Positions 1 to 8,101 of a DNA stretch of 16,516 nucleotides are shown here, one piece after another. The notes under the pieces were generated by a model. The model saw nothing but the letters and a program-made list of their open reading frames with translations, ran no database searches and was not told the DNA's origin. Positions within the stretch are counted from its first letter, which is position 1, and each line of letters starts with the position of its first letter. A program made the position numbers and the translations under genes. Origin of the DNA: Pseudopedobacter saltans (lineage in GTDB: Bacteria > Bacteroidota > Bacteroidia > Chitinophagales > Chitinophagaceae); contig QFOI01000037.1 of the NCBI GenBank assembly GCA_003241175.1, forward strand, positions 1-16,516. The letters are read 5' to 3'.

Positions 1-1983
1 CTGACGCTCCTCATTGGGTTTATTTTTTGGGGACAGTTCAACCAATTAGCAGACCGTTTGGCGGAGGGCCATTTTGACAATAAGGACAATAGTACATCCA
101 TGACGAAAAAAAACAAGGATGGCTCTATGTCCAATAACGATAGGCTAAATCTAACCGGAGGTCTTAACAAAGGAAAAACATTGGTGTTTGTTGCCCATCT
201 CAACAATTTCATGGAAGATGGCAAAACGCCAAATCCTTTGTATTTCACAGCTTTTTACTACAATAAATTTGATCCGGAAACGCAAAGTTTCATGGCGGAC
301 GATTCCATGCCATCCAATGATTTGTTTCGTCCCAATCCATCGACAATACCTCTGTATTTTAATAAAGTCGATACAACAGTCATAAAAAACACAAAAGCTA
401 CTTTAAAACGCAAAATAGCCAGTGCGGAAGTTTACAAAGTGGCTATGTCCCCAGAAGATTTTGTTGCGCCATCTACCTCATTCCTTTGCCAACCAATATC
501 GATTCCAAAGGAATATCAAAACCAATTTAAAAGTGCCTATCGGGCGCAGATGTGGGTAAGCGAATTGAATAGCGCTTATTTCGTGTACAATTCCGGGACA
601 GGGTCAGAGCTAGAAATGTTCCAAGAACAACGTTTTGCATTGTTGCGACAATCCGAAAATTATACTAATGAAGATCCAGCATTCATGAAGTATTACACGC
701 AATATCCGCAAGGAGAATCGTATGAAAAAATAAGCAAGCTCGCTCACCAAATTGGAGACGACAAACCAACTGTCATGGACAAAATGCTGGCGATTAGAGA
801 TTTTTTCCTTGAAAAGGATGCGAATGGCAAAACTATTTTCCAATATTCGGACAATCCTGGACTTCCGGGAATACCATCAGCCAATAAACTAGATTATTTT
901 CTTTTTCAAAATAAAAAGGGTTACTGCGCTTATTATGCCGGTGCGACATTAATGATGCTCCGATCCATGGGCATACCAAGTCGCATAGTTGCCGGTTACA
1001 TGGCAGTTGACAGAAGCAATAAAAATCCTGGTTGGTATTGGTTTTACGCCGATCAAGCGCATGCTTGGGTACAAGTATATTTCCCTGGTTATGGATGGAT
1101 GGATTTTGACACGACTGTTCCTGATGAGAATACACAGCAAGCACCACAGCCAGATGGAACACCGCCATTGGGAAATCTACAAACCTATTTTGTCGGAGAC
1201 GGGACTGTCACCAATATCAACAAACAAACAAAAGAGGTTGATATCAAATTAGACCATTTCATTATCCAAGAAAAAACATTTGACGCTAATCCAAAAGTCG
1301 AGATCAAAACAGATGCCTCTCAGGCAAAAATAACAATAGACACTGGGTCTGTCGATTTTTCCAAATTGGAAACGGGAATGCATGTCACTGCAGCGTCTTC
1401 TGCCCAAACTTTAAAAGAACTGAAAGCACCAGAAGGAATACAACCTAATGATCTTTTACAACAATTGCCGAATCCCGTTCCGGTAGATGAGATTAAAATC
1501 GTCATGCCCGAATCTCAAAAGAAAAAAGATCAGCTTAATGATGAAAATGCAGCTAAATCAGCAACTTGGGCCAATGTAGTTGTAGTTGTTGTGAGTATTT
1601 TAATACTGTTGGTTATATTGTTCTATGCAGCGCCGTACTTGATTTTCCAATATCTGAAAAGCAAAGCCAAAAAGTCCTTGTTTTATAGTTACCAAGCTGC
1701 GACATATTACCTTTATCAGATGGGATATAGCAGACAAAACGATAGTCCGAGTAATTTTGCTCAAAAAGTCGACTATACCTTTGGAGCAGATTATAGCCAA
1801 TTTAGTAATATCTATCAAAAATACAAATACAGCAAGCAGGAATTAACTGCAGACGAGCAACAATTTGCGTCACAGTTTTTACCTAGTTTCATACAAAAAA
1901 TAAAACAGAAAGTACCATTCAAAAAAAGACTCGTTCATTTTTTGAATCCTTTTCACACATTAAACTTTTTCTCAAAAAACTAA
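1..1983 (+). CDS. Membrane-anchored transglutaminase-like protein, TgpA/DUF4129-like (5' partial)
   Basis: The frame is open from the first base, so the gene starts upstream of the window; a TTG at 58 is not a credible start. The family consists of envelope proteins with N-terminal membrane helices, a periplasmic transglutaminase core and a C-terminal membrane segment. The core carries the expected triad: Cys at 925-927 in GYCAYYA, His at 1060-1062 in AHAWVQVYF and Asp at 1108-1110 in DFDTTVP. A strongly hydrophobic segment (about 1570-1655, starting WANVVVVVVSILILL) is the second membrane anchor. The roughly 105 residues after it resemble DUF4129, the usual tail of this architecture. The window opens on LTLLIGFIFWGQF, probably the end of the last N-terminal helix. 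The MoxR gene begins 15 bp after the stop, which suggests co-transcription. The peptide-bond or crosslinking substrate is unknown. The domain call is firm and the biological role is inferred. Confidence 0.88.
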   Translation: MTLLIGFIFWGQFNQLADRLAEGHFDNKDNSTSMTKKNKDGSMSNNDRLNLTGGLNKGKTLVFVAHLNNFMEDGKTPNPLYFTAFYYNKFDPETQSFMADDSMPSNDLFRPNPSTIPLYFNKVDTTVIKNTKATLKRKIASAEVYKVAMSPEDFVAPSTSFLCQPISIPKEYQNQFKSAYRAQMWVSELNSAYFVYNSGTGSELEMFQEQRFALLRQSENYTNEDPAFMKYYTQYPQGESYEKISKLAHQIGDDKPTVMDKMLAIRDFFLEKDANGKTIFQYSDNPGLPGIPSANKLDYFLFQNKKGYCAYYAGATLMMLRSMGIPSRIVAGYMAVDRSNKNPGWYWFYADQAHAWVQVYFPGYGWMDFDTTVPDENTQQAPQPDGTPPLGNLQTYFVGDGTVTNINKQTKEVDIKLDHFIIQEKTFDANPKVEIKTDASQAKITIDTGSVDFSKLETGMHVTAASSAQTLKELKAPEGIQPNDLLQQLPNPVPVDEIKIVMPESQKKKDQLNDENAAKSATWANVVVVVVSILILLVILFYAAPYLIFQYLKSKAKKSLFYSYQAATYYLYQMGYSRQNDSPSNFAQKVDYTFGADYSQFSNIYQKYKYSKQELTADEQQFASQFLPSFIQKIKQKVPFKKRLVHFLNPFHTLNFFSKN

Positions 1984-1998
1984 TACAAATCATTAGAT

Positions 1999-3006
1999 AT
2001 GTCAAACAGTGAATACATAGCACAAAGCCAAAACACATTTGAACATGCGGTTGCGCTTTTGGATAGATTGAAACAAAACATCGCAACAGTTATCAAGGGT
2101 AAAGACTCCCAGATCAAATATATATTGACAACATTACTTGCTGGTGGCCACATCCTACTAGAAGACAATCCCGGAACCGGAAAAACGGTCATGGCAAAGA
2201 CGTTGGCACAAAGTATCGCAGGCAGTTTTGAAGGGCATTCTATTTTCAAGCGTGTGCAGTTTACACCTGATTTGCTACCTATGGATTTGTTGGGTTCCAA
2301 TATCTATGATGAAGACAAAAAAGAATTTATTTTTAAAAAAGGTCCTCTTTTTTGTAATGTACTACTAGCGGATGAGATCAACAGAGCCTCACCAAAAGTA
2401 CAATCTGCGCTATTGGAATGTATGGCCGAAAATCAGATCACAGTTGGAGAGTACACACATCCTTTGGAAAAAATGTTTTTTACTATTGCAACACAAAACC
2501 CAATTGAGATGGAAGGGACTTATCCACTGCCTTCCGCACAGTTGGACCGTTTTGCCATGAAAATACATTTTGGTTATGTCGAACCTGAGACAGAACTAGA
2601 AATCCTGAAGAACTATGCTGGTATTTCTTCCAATTTGCAGACTATACAGCAGGTATTAACGGTTGACGATGTCCTTCATTTAAGAAGAGAATCCGAAGAA
2701 GTATTTATACATCCAGCAATAGTTGAGGGCGTACGCAACATATTGGAACATACGCGTAACCATGCAATGATAGCCTTGGGTGCATCTACTCGCGCAGGTA
2801 TCATTTTTATTAAATGTTTGAAAGCGTATGCACTTATAAACGGAAGAAAATTCGTTTCGGAAAATGATCTTTCGGACTTGACACATCCTGTATTGCAACA
2901 TAGACTTTTATTCAAAAGTCGTGACGGACTAGAAAATGGTTTACAGGAAATCTTGTCCGGAGAATTGAAAAATTTAGCTGGTATTAATCCGGAAAACCGT
3001 TCTTAA
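1999..3006 (+). CDS. MoxR family AAA+ ATPase
   Basis: This 335-residue protein has the normal MoxR length and motifs. The Walker A motif is DNPGTGKT (residues 56-63), Walker B is VLLADE (121-126), followed by INRASPKVQSALLECMAE. Sensor 1 is ATQNP (164-168), and EGTYPLPSAQLDRF (172-185) holds the arginine finger. A C-terminal lid with GASTRAG supplies the sensor 2 arginine. MoxR ATPases act as cytoplasmic chaperones for maturation or metal insertion and are commonly encoded beside DUF58/VWA and transglutaminase proteins. Here the transglutaminase gene lies 15 bp upstream and a secreted TPR-like protein gene lies 30 bp downstream. The ATG at 1999 has no recognisable Shine-Dalgarno sequence, which is normal for Bacteroidota. 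Family assignment is firm; the client protein is unknown. Confidence 0.93.
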   Translation: MSNSEYIAQSQNTFEHAVALLDRLKQNIATVIKGKDSQIKYILTTLLAGGHILLEDNPGTGKTVMAKTLAQSIAGSFEGHSIFKRVQFTPDLLPMDLLGSNIYDEDKKEFIFKKGPLFCNVLLADEINRASPKVQSALLECMAENQITVGEYTHPLEKMFFTIATQNPIEMEGTYPLPSAQLDRFAMKIHFGYVEPETELEILKNYAGISSNLQTIQQVLTVDDVLHLRRESEEVFIHPAIVEGVRNILEHTRNHAMIALGASTRAGIIFIKCLKAYALINGRKFVSENDLSDLTHPVLQHRLLFKSRDGLENGLQEILSGELKNLAGINPENRS

Positions 3007-3036
3007 TTGTACAACAACTACCGTACATACTATACT

Positions 3037-5013
3037 ATGGTTAGAGCAAAACGTTATGTAGGCTTTTTGTCTTTGTTAATTCTATGTTTGGTCAACACAG
3101 TCCGAGCGCAGAATTTTGACACAAGGAGAACAATCGATCAGCAGCGTACTACTATTGACATAAGCAAAGACGAAGCTTTGGCGCAAGCCAGAGAATTTAT
3201 TCGCATGGATAGCACTTACTATGTAGGCTACATGATCGAGGGTCAATATCTCTATAACCACGCATCTGACTATCAAGGTTTTTTGTATGCTATTGAACCT
3301 TTGATGAAAGCCAAAAATAGATTGCTTAGGGAAAATCATGAAGCCTTGAGTAACCAATTTTTGTCGATGGCTCAATTCACCGACAATCTACAGCACTTTC
3401 AGGACTACATGCTTTTGGCTAACAATCTTACAGAGTGTTATAACAATACGGATCAGCCAGACAAGAACATTCAAATGATTGATCAATTGGATAGTTTCAA
3501 TTTCCGAAAGGATTATTTTGGCGTTGCCTCACATAAAGCTTGGATTTATCACCGTTACAGGACATTTACATCACGTGACTATAGTTTTCTTAAAAACTCT
3601 ATTGCCGAAAACGAAAGAGCAGCCTTAGACTGGTGCAATATCGGGTTGCAGCGTATTGACGAAAACAAGGACCAAAACGATGCTTGGTTTGGACCGAATC
3701 AGGCAGCAATGGACCAATTAACCATCTTCCACTATCTCGCATTATTGACGACCTACAATAAACAATATGATAGTAGTAACTTTTACTACCAAGCGTTGGA
3801 AAAATCAGGTATCATATCTTGGAATAACTATGGAGGTTTGCAACTAGAGGTTGGCAATTTCGCAACAGCCATCCAATATTACTCACCCGAAATGAATCCT
3901 CAGTTTGAACATATGCTGCAGGAACCCTACTATTACTCACCCGAACTATTGGTCTATAAAGGAGCTACCAAAGAAGCCATTCAAATGACAAAAGGCATTA
4001 TCCAACAAAATGGTTCCATGCCTGGTTTTGGATGGTACAATATTGCTTTGGCGAGATCCTATTTGTATGATGGTCAACTGGATAGTTGTGCCCTTGCCCT
4101 GAACAAAGCAGAAAATTTTAGGGAAGTAAGTATTGGTACCACATTGACCGAAAAGCAATACAAATTTACCATTCAAGTATTAAGAGTTGCACAATTGAAT
4201 CGCGCTATAGTTTGGGAAAAATTTACACACAAAAACTGGTGGTATTCTCCCAAGCATTTGTTTACAGTATTGAAGTTGAAAATTCAACGCTTTTTTGCGA
4301 AATATGTATTGTCCAATACCGTGAAGCATGACCCAGACAGAGAGAGAATGGTATACGATCTTTTCTGTTCTGAAACGACCATCACTTTTGATGAGGTTTG
4401 GGACCTTTTACAAGGTTTCAACGACAATTATTTTATCAAAAAATATGACGGTTACATTGCGAACGATAAGCGGACAAACATCACCAAATATTTCAAACTA
4501 TTGAAGGCAAAATTTCAATTGGAAAATGGCGACCGTAAAGATGCGGAAGCAACTATTGACGATCTAGTACACAATAGCCAATTTGATCCCGACAACGAAA
4601 AACTGTTTATCGGCAGGCTGTACGAAGTAGCTGCTCAACTGTACGACGAAAAAGGCGATAGTAAAACGGTTGCTTTTTACCAAAACGAGTTACTCAAAGT
4701 CTATCCTCAACTATTGCCTTTTTCTGGTGTAGATTGTACATTTAAACTGCAGTTTAACGGAGATGAAAATGCGGCTAATGTTATAACTAGCGCTTTAAAC
4801 AAAAGTCAGGTAAATTGGAAAGACCGAGAATCCATACCGATTGTCAACATCAATATTGAAAGTTCGGATGATAAAAAAGCTGAAGTTCTGATCGAAACAT
4901 CAGACATTGAAAACAAACCTATTGGAGATGTAACAAAAATATCTATTGATCTTAACGACAAGGATATGATTACTCAATCTATTTTACAAAAAGCTTTTGC
5001 AATTGGAGATTGA
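3037..5013 (+). CDS. Secreted TPR-like protein of unknown function
   Basis: The frame is open from a TTG at 3007, but the ATG at 3037 is preferred because it starts directly with a signal peptide, MVRAKRYVGFLSLLILCLVN, with probable cleavage near TVRA/QNF. The mature protein of about 635 residues should be exported. It is rich in Tyr, Asn and Gln and is mostly helical. Several stretches look like degenerate tetratricopeptide helices, for example YYQALEKSGIISWNNYGGLQ, YNIALARSYLYDGQLDSCAL and AAQLYDEKGDSKTVAFYQNE. I recognise no catalytic motif. The last ~70 residues look beta-rich and charged (VNINIESSDDKKAEVLIETS) and may be a separate small domain. The gene follows the MoxR gene by 30 bp with no terminator between them, so it probably belongs to the same transcript and may be a partner of the transglutaminase. 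I do not recognise it as a named family. Confidence 0.82.
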   Translation: MVRAKRYVGFLSLLILCLVNTVRAQNFDTRRTIDQQRTTIDISKDEALAQAREFIRMDSTYYVGYMIEGQYLYNHASDYQGFLYAIEPLMKAKNRLLRENHEALSNQFLSMAQFTDNLQHFQDYMLLANNLTECYNNTDQPDKNIQMIDQLDSFNFRKDYFGVASHKAWIYHRYRTFTSRDYSFLKNSIAENERAALDWCNIGLQRIDENKDQNDAWFGPNQAAMDQLTIFHYLALLTTYNKQYDSSNFYYQALEKSGIISWNNYGGLQLEVGNFATAIQYYSPEMNPQFEHMLQEPYYYSPELLVYKGATKEAIQMTKGIIQQNGSMPGFGWYNIALARSYLYDGQLDSCALALNKAENFREVSIGTTLTEKQYKFTIQVLRVAQLNRAIVWEKFTHKNWWYSPKHLFTVLKLKIQRFFAKYVLSNTVKHDPDRERMVYDLFCSETTITFDEVWDLLQGFNDNYFIKKYDGYIANDKRTNITKYFKLLKAKFQLENGDRKDAEATIDDLVHNSQFDPDNEKLFIGRLYEVAAQLYDEKGDSKTVAFYQNELLKVYPQLLPFSGVDCTFKLQFNGDENAANVITSALNKSQVNWKDRESIPIVNINIESSDDKKAEVLIETSDIENKPIGDVTKISIDLNDKDMITQSILQKAFAIGD

Positions 5014-5024
5014 GCCAGCTAGAC

Positions 5025-5032
5025 TATCTTTG
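5025..5032 (+). promoter_or_regulatory. Bacteroidota -7 promoter element (TATCTTTG)
   Basis: TATCTTTG matches the Bacteroidota sigma-ABfr -7 consensus TAnnTTTG exactly. A TTG at 5003-5005 sits 19 bp upstream and fits the -33 element. The predicted transcription start falls at or within two bases of the ATG at 5038, so the FUSC-like gene would be transcribed without a leader. Confidence 0.6.
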
Positions 5033-5037
5033 CATAC

Positions 5038-5670
5038 ATGAACGCCGCAGATTTTAGGCTGAAATTTATCAAGAAAACGGGAATTAAGCCCTACCAATTG
5101 ATGGAATACATCATCAAATGTATCATTGGTGTGGCAGGCACATTTTTGTTATTTCTTATTTTCCCGACATTTCATGACCAATTGTATTGGATTATCATTT
5201 CGGTAATGCTGTCCATCACACACGACAACGATAGTAAAGCCGCGGTGGACCGGATGAAAGGAAATCTCATCGGCTCTTTGGTCGGGTTGATAGGTTATTT
5301 CCTAGAGAAATTTGTCAATAGTTCCATGTTCTTGACCCAATTTTCGGAGCAAGCACCATCTATTGTTTTGATTATCATCGGTGTCATTATAACCATTACA
5401 CTTTGCACACTTCTCGGCTTTATAACAGTGACTCGTACAGCATTGGTCGCCTTTTTTATTGTCATGATTTACGAGGATGACCATCACTCCTATAACGGAG
5501 CTATCATGCGTCTAATATCTACAATAACAGGTTGTCTGTTGGGATTGATAATCAACAAAGCCTTTAGCTGGTTTATCCGAAAAACATTCGATGAATTTAA
5601 GGCAATGACGATTACCAAGTCAAAAGAAAAGGATCACCAAGACGATGATCCTATTTCAAATATTTACTAA
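5038..5670 (+). CDS. FUSC-like small integral membrane protein
   Basis: A 210-residue protein with five or six predicted membrane helices (roughly residues 24-43, 48-60, 75-90, 107-130, 133-145 and 159-180). Two copies of an arginine/glycine motif are visible, RMKGNLIGSLVGLIGYF (72-88) and RLISTITGCLLGLIIN (158-173). These resemble the RxxGTxxGxxxG signature of the FUSC / aromatic-acid-exporter superfamily, whose members move aromatic or other organic anions out of the cell. It is much shorter than the classic FUSC exporters (600-700 residues) and has no long cytoplasmic domain apart from a charged tail rich in Lys, Asp and His. ATG 5038 is used here; ATG 5101 is an alternative just before the first helix. 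It has its own promoter despite lying only 24 bp after the TPR-like gene. Its stop is 7 bp from that of the convergent HU-like gene. The transported substrate cannot be read from sequence. Confidence 0.78.
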   Translation: MNAADFRLKFIKKTGIKPYQLMEYIIKCIIGVAGTFLLFLIFPTFHDQLYWIIISVMLSITHDNDSKAAVDRMKGNLIGSLVGLIGYFLEKFVNSSMFLTQFSEQAPSIVLIIIGVIITITLCTLLGFITVTRTALVAFFIVMIYEDDHHSYNGAIMRLISTITGCLLGLIINKAFSWFIRKTFDEFKAMTITKSKEKDHQDDDPISNIY

Positions 5671-5677
5671 ACCCGTG

Positions 5678-6271
5678 TTAGATTTTGTTCTGCATCTTCA
5701 TCATGTAATAATAGATGCCGGCAGCGACGCCCAATATCAGTACGGCAATCAATAGATATACCCACCAATTTTTCTTCTTTTTGCTTTCATCCAATATGTT
5801 TTCCATTTCCCTTTTGGTGTATTCTGTATCTCCGGAAAGGATTTTCGTATTGGCGTTTTCGCGCTTGACGGGTAATGCCGACTGATCCGGAAACATCATT
5901 TTCGGATCATAGGAACCATCCAATATGATTTTTTCATTTAAAATTCTCAAGGTGCCAATACCCGGGAGCAAAACATTACCATCTTCTTGTAGCTTTTGTA
6001 ATATTTTTTCCGCAAAATCATCAATCTCCTGTTCTGCTGACAGTTGCGTGTCGGACAGGGTATTACCCAAATAGCTGTAAAGATGTTGATCGTTTTTTTT
6101 GCTGTTGACACTCCCCTGAAAAGTAAAATCCATGGAAGGAGCTTGCAAGGATTGGGTTGGATAATCATAACGAGCACCAACACTGCTTAAAGAAAATGTC
6201 CCAATCTTTGGCAATAGCAAGATCTTATTGGACAAGAGGTACTGGTATAATAGCGGATATATTCTTTCCAT
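5678..6271 (-). CDS. HU-like (CCDC81-type) domain protein with C-terminal membrane anchor
   Basis: The start chosen is the ATG at 6271 (MERIYPLLYQ, 197 residues); the frame is open to a TTG at 6301, but that extension does not look like part of the fold. Residues 1-55 and about 63-125 look like two related subdomains, each a helix followed by a strand-turn: ILLLPKIGTFSL at 17-28 and NVLLPGIGTLRI at 99-110. This LPxIGT turn is typical of the CCDC81-like HU domains at the N terminus of Bacteroidota SPOR proteins. A lysine cluster (164-167) precedes one membrane helix (169-190) and a short tail, so by the positive-inside rule the HU part should be cytoplasmic. No SPOR domain follows, although SPOR usually comes after the helix in this family. 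It is the last gene of the minus-strand operon, 39 bp after the barrel gene. DNA binding is not established for these domains. Confidence 0.75.
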   Translation of the reverse strand: MERIYPLLYQYLLSNKILLLPKIGTFSLSSVGARYDYPTQSLQAPSMDFTFQGSVNSKKNDQHLYSYLGNTLSDTQLSAEQEIDDFAEKILQKLQEDGNVLLPGIGTLRILNEKIILDGSYDPKMMFPDQSALPVKRENANTKILSGDTEYTKREMENILDESKKKKNWWVYLLIAVLILGVAAGIYYYMMKMQNKI

Positions 6272-6310
6272 TTCAAATATTCTCACAGGTGATACCTGCA
6301 ATATGCAAAA

Positions 6311-8074
6311 CTACTTTGATAAATCAAAATTATAAATAATTCCGCCTACAATCTGAGTTCCCAATGTCTGGTATTGATACCATCTTTGGTACTTGTTGTT
6401 CAATATGTTATTGCATTGCAACCAGATATTCCAGTTTTTGTAGATATTCCATTCCACACCTGCATCCCAGTCCGCAACACCTTTCATCTTAATTGGGTCA
6501 CGATTTACGTCCTGACTCCAACCACCTTTCCAAAAATTGAGGTCACTCTTAATCAAAACAGACGGAATAACTTTCCAACGCATGGACGCATTTAACTCCA
6601 ATGGTAAGAGTCCCCAAGCTTTTTGATTTTCATCTAAGTTGCTATATTGGTTAATAGACATACCAGCCAAAACAGAAAACGTTTCAGCAACTTTATACCC
6701 GAGTTCTCCATGAATACGGAGATCTTTCATCTTAGGTTCATAAGCCGTATAGAATCTGTTTCCAAGCAAACTATCATTCAAGAACAGTGGGTGACCATAG
6801 AAAGTAATGTAAGACAATTTGGCTTCATAAGTCAAGTGGCTACCAGCCGAACCTTTCAGACCTCCAAAGATCTCATTTGCTCTTGTATTCTGTAAAATAC
6901 TAGGCTGATAAATCCAAGGATTGAAATCCACCAAAGATCTAAATGTATTTTTTTGATAATAGCTTGAATATCCTGCTAGCACTACAAAGCGTTGGTCTGG
7001 TATCTTAGCCTCTATATTTACATCTGGCAACCATCTAAATTTACTGTTGTCCCAACTAGGATTTATTCCAGCACGCAACTTAAAGTTGTCCGACTTGTAG
7101 GCAACAAATGGTTTTACATAAAAGATATTGTTGTTGATGGAAGTATCTAAAGATTTATAACTAGTGATATCTCCTGTAAAACCCAAACCAAAAGAAAAAT
7201 GCTCATCCAAATTTTTGCTTACAGGTACATCCACCACCAAATTGGACTCATGTGCTTTCCAATTGTCTGTAAAATAGTTCATCGACAGCGACGGACTATA
7301 GTCAATACCCGCAACATTTTCGGATTTATTGCGAAGTTGCAATTTCACACCATATGTTGAATAATGCAAACCCAAAGAATCTTTGTTGACTCCAGCAAAT
7401 GGATCCACACCTTGTGCCACACTCCTAACACCATATGCGCGAACACGCGTATTGTCGAAATAAGCCTTTCCACTCAATTCATTGTTGTTTCCAATATTGA
7501 AAACGCCATTGATATCCGCATTTGTTTGTGCATATTTCTGTTCTGGTAGATTCCCTTTGAAGGACTGATGTTTGACATGTACGCCAACCGAACTATTCAC
7601 TCCGTCACCGAAAGCCAATCCTGCCTCTCCGTACGGTGAACTATAGTTTCCAAATCCAAGTTTCACAAACCCATCTTTTTTCCAAGGATTTTCAAATTGA
7701 GGATTGAGAGCCAATGGACGTAAGGATCCTGCGACATATGGGAAAAACAGGTTTTGCGACGGTACATCATACCTTAAATTCGGATTGCCATTAGATGGCA
7801 AAGAACTGTTTCCCGTAAAATTAATTTTGGAAGACTCTCTTAACGAAGGCGTAAATGAAGATGTAATAGTTACAGTCTTATCCTTATCATCGTTAGGCAA
7901 TAAGTTCTGCGACTTTTTGTCATTCGACTTCTTATCCTGCTGTGTTGTCTTTTCTTTTCCCTTCTTAGTTGGTTTCTTCTTATTTCGTTGTGCATCTGCA
8001 TGCAGAAGAGTTGTACCAACGACTAAAATTGCCAGTAATAACTTCTTATTGGAATAAATATGATTATTGAACAT
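6311..8074 (-). CDS. TonB-dependent receptor-like outer membrane beta-barrel protein
   Basis: A 587-residue protein with a signal peptide (residues 1-29, cleavage near HADA/QR), then a Lys/Gln/Asn-rich low-complexity linker (30-66). A short segment, VTITSSFTPSLRESSKINF (68-86), resembles the start of a TonB plug. From about residue 135 to the end there are alternating aromatic/polar strands typical of a barrel (for example FVKLGFGNYSSPYGEAGLAF), ending in IVGGIIYNFDLSK with an aromatic near the C terminus as barrels need for BAM recognition. Only about 65 residues lie between linker and barrel, so a full plug domain is missing and no TonB box is evident. It may be a plugless porin-like barrel rather than a true importer. 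The gene starts 27 bp after the TPR gene and ends in a genuine TAG stop. The operon suggests that it partners the secreted TPR protein. The substrate is unknown. Confidence 0.8.
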   Translation of the reverse strand: MFNNHIYSNKKLLLAILVVGTTLLHADAQRNKKKPTKKGKEKTTQQDKKSNDKKSQNLLPNDDKDKTVTITSSFTPSLRESSKINFTGNSSLPSNGNPNLRYDVPSQNLFFPYVAGSLRPLALNPQFENPWKKDGFVKLGFGNYSSPYGEAGLAFGDGVNSSVGVHVKHQSFKGNLPEQKYAQTNADINGVFNIGNNNELSGKAYFDNTRVRAYGVRSVAQGVDPFAGVNKDSLGLHYSTYGVKLQLRNKSENVAGIDYSPSLSMNYFTDNWKAHESNLVVDVPVSKNLDEHFSFGLGFTGDITSYKSLDTSINNNIFYVKPFVAYKSDNFKLRAGINPSWDNSKFRWLPDVNIEAKIPDQRFVVLAGYSSYYQKNTFRSLVDFNPWIYQPSILQNTRANEIFGGLKGSAGSHLTYEAKLSYITFYGHPLFLNDSLLGNRFYTAYEPKMKDLRIHGELGYKVAETFSVLAGMSINQYSNLDENQKAWGLLPLELNASMRWKVIPSVLIKSDLNFWKGGWSQDVNRDPIKMKGVADWDAGVEWNIYKNWNIWLQCNNILNNKYQRWYQYQTLGTQIVGGIIYNFDLSK

Positions 8075-8101
8075 TATAAGAACAATTAATATTAAAATTT
8101 T

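Noticed and set aside
833..1168. 111-residue open frame on the minus strand
   Set aside because: It is antisense to the transglutaminase catalytic core, whose motifs are clear; no recognisable protein pattern.
7704..8057. 117-residue open frame with a hydrophobic stretch on the plus strand
   Set aside because: It is antisense to the signal peptide and linker of the barrel gene; the hydrophobicity follows from the Lys-rich coding strand.
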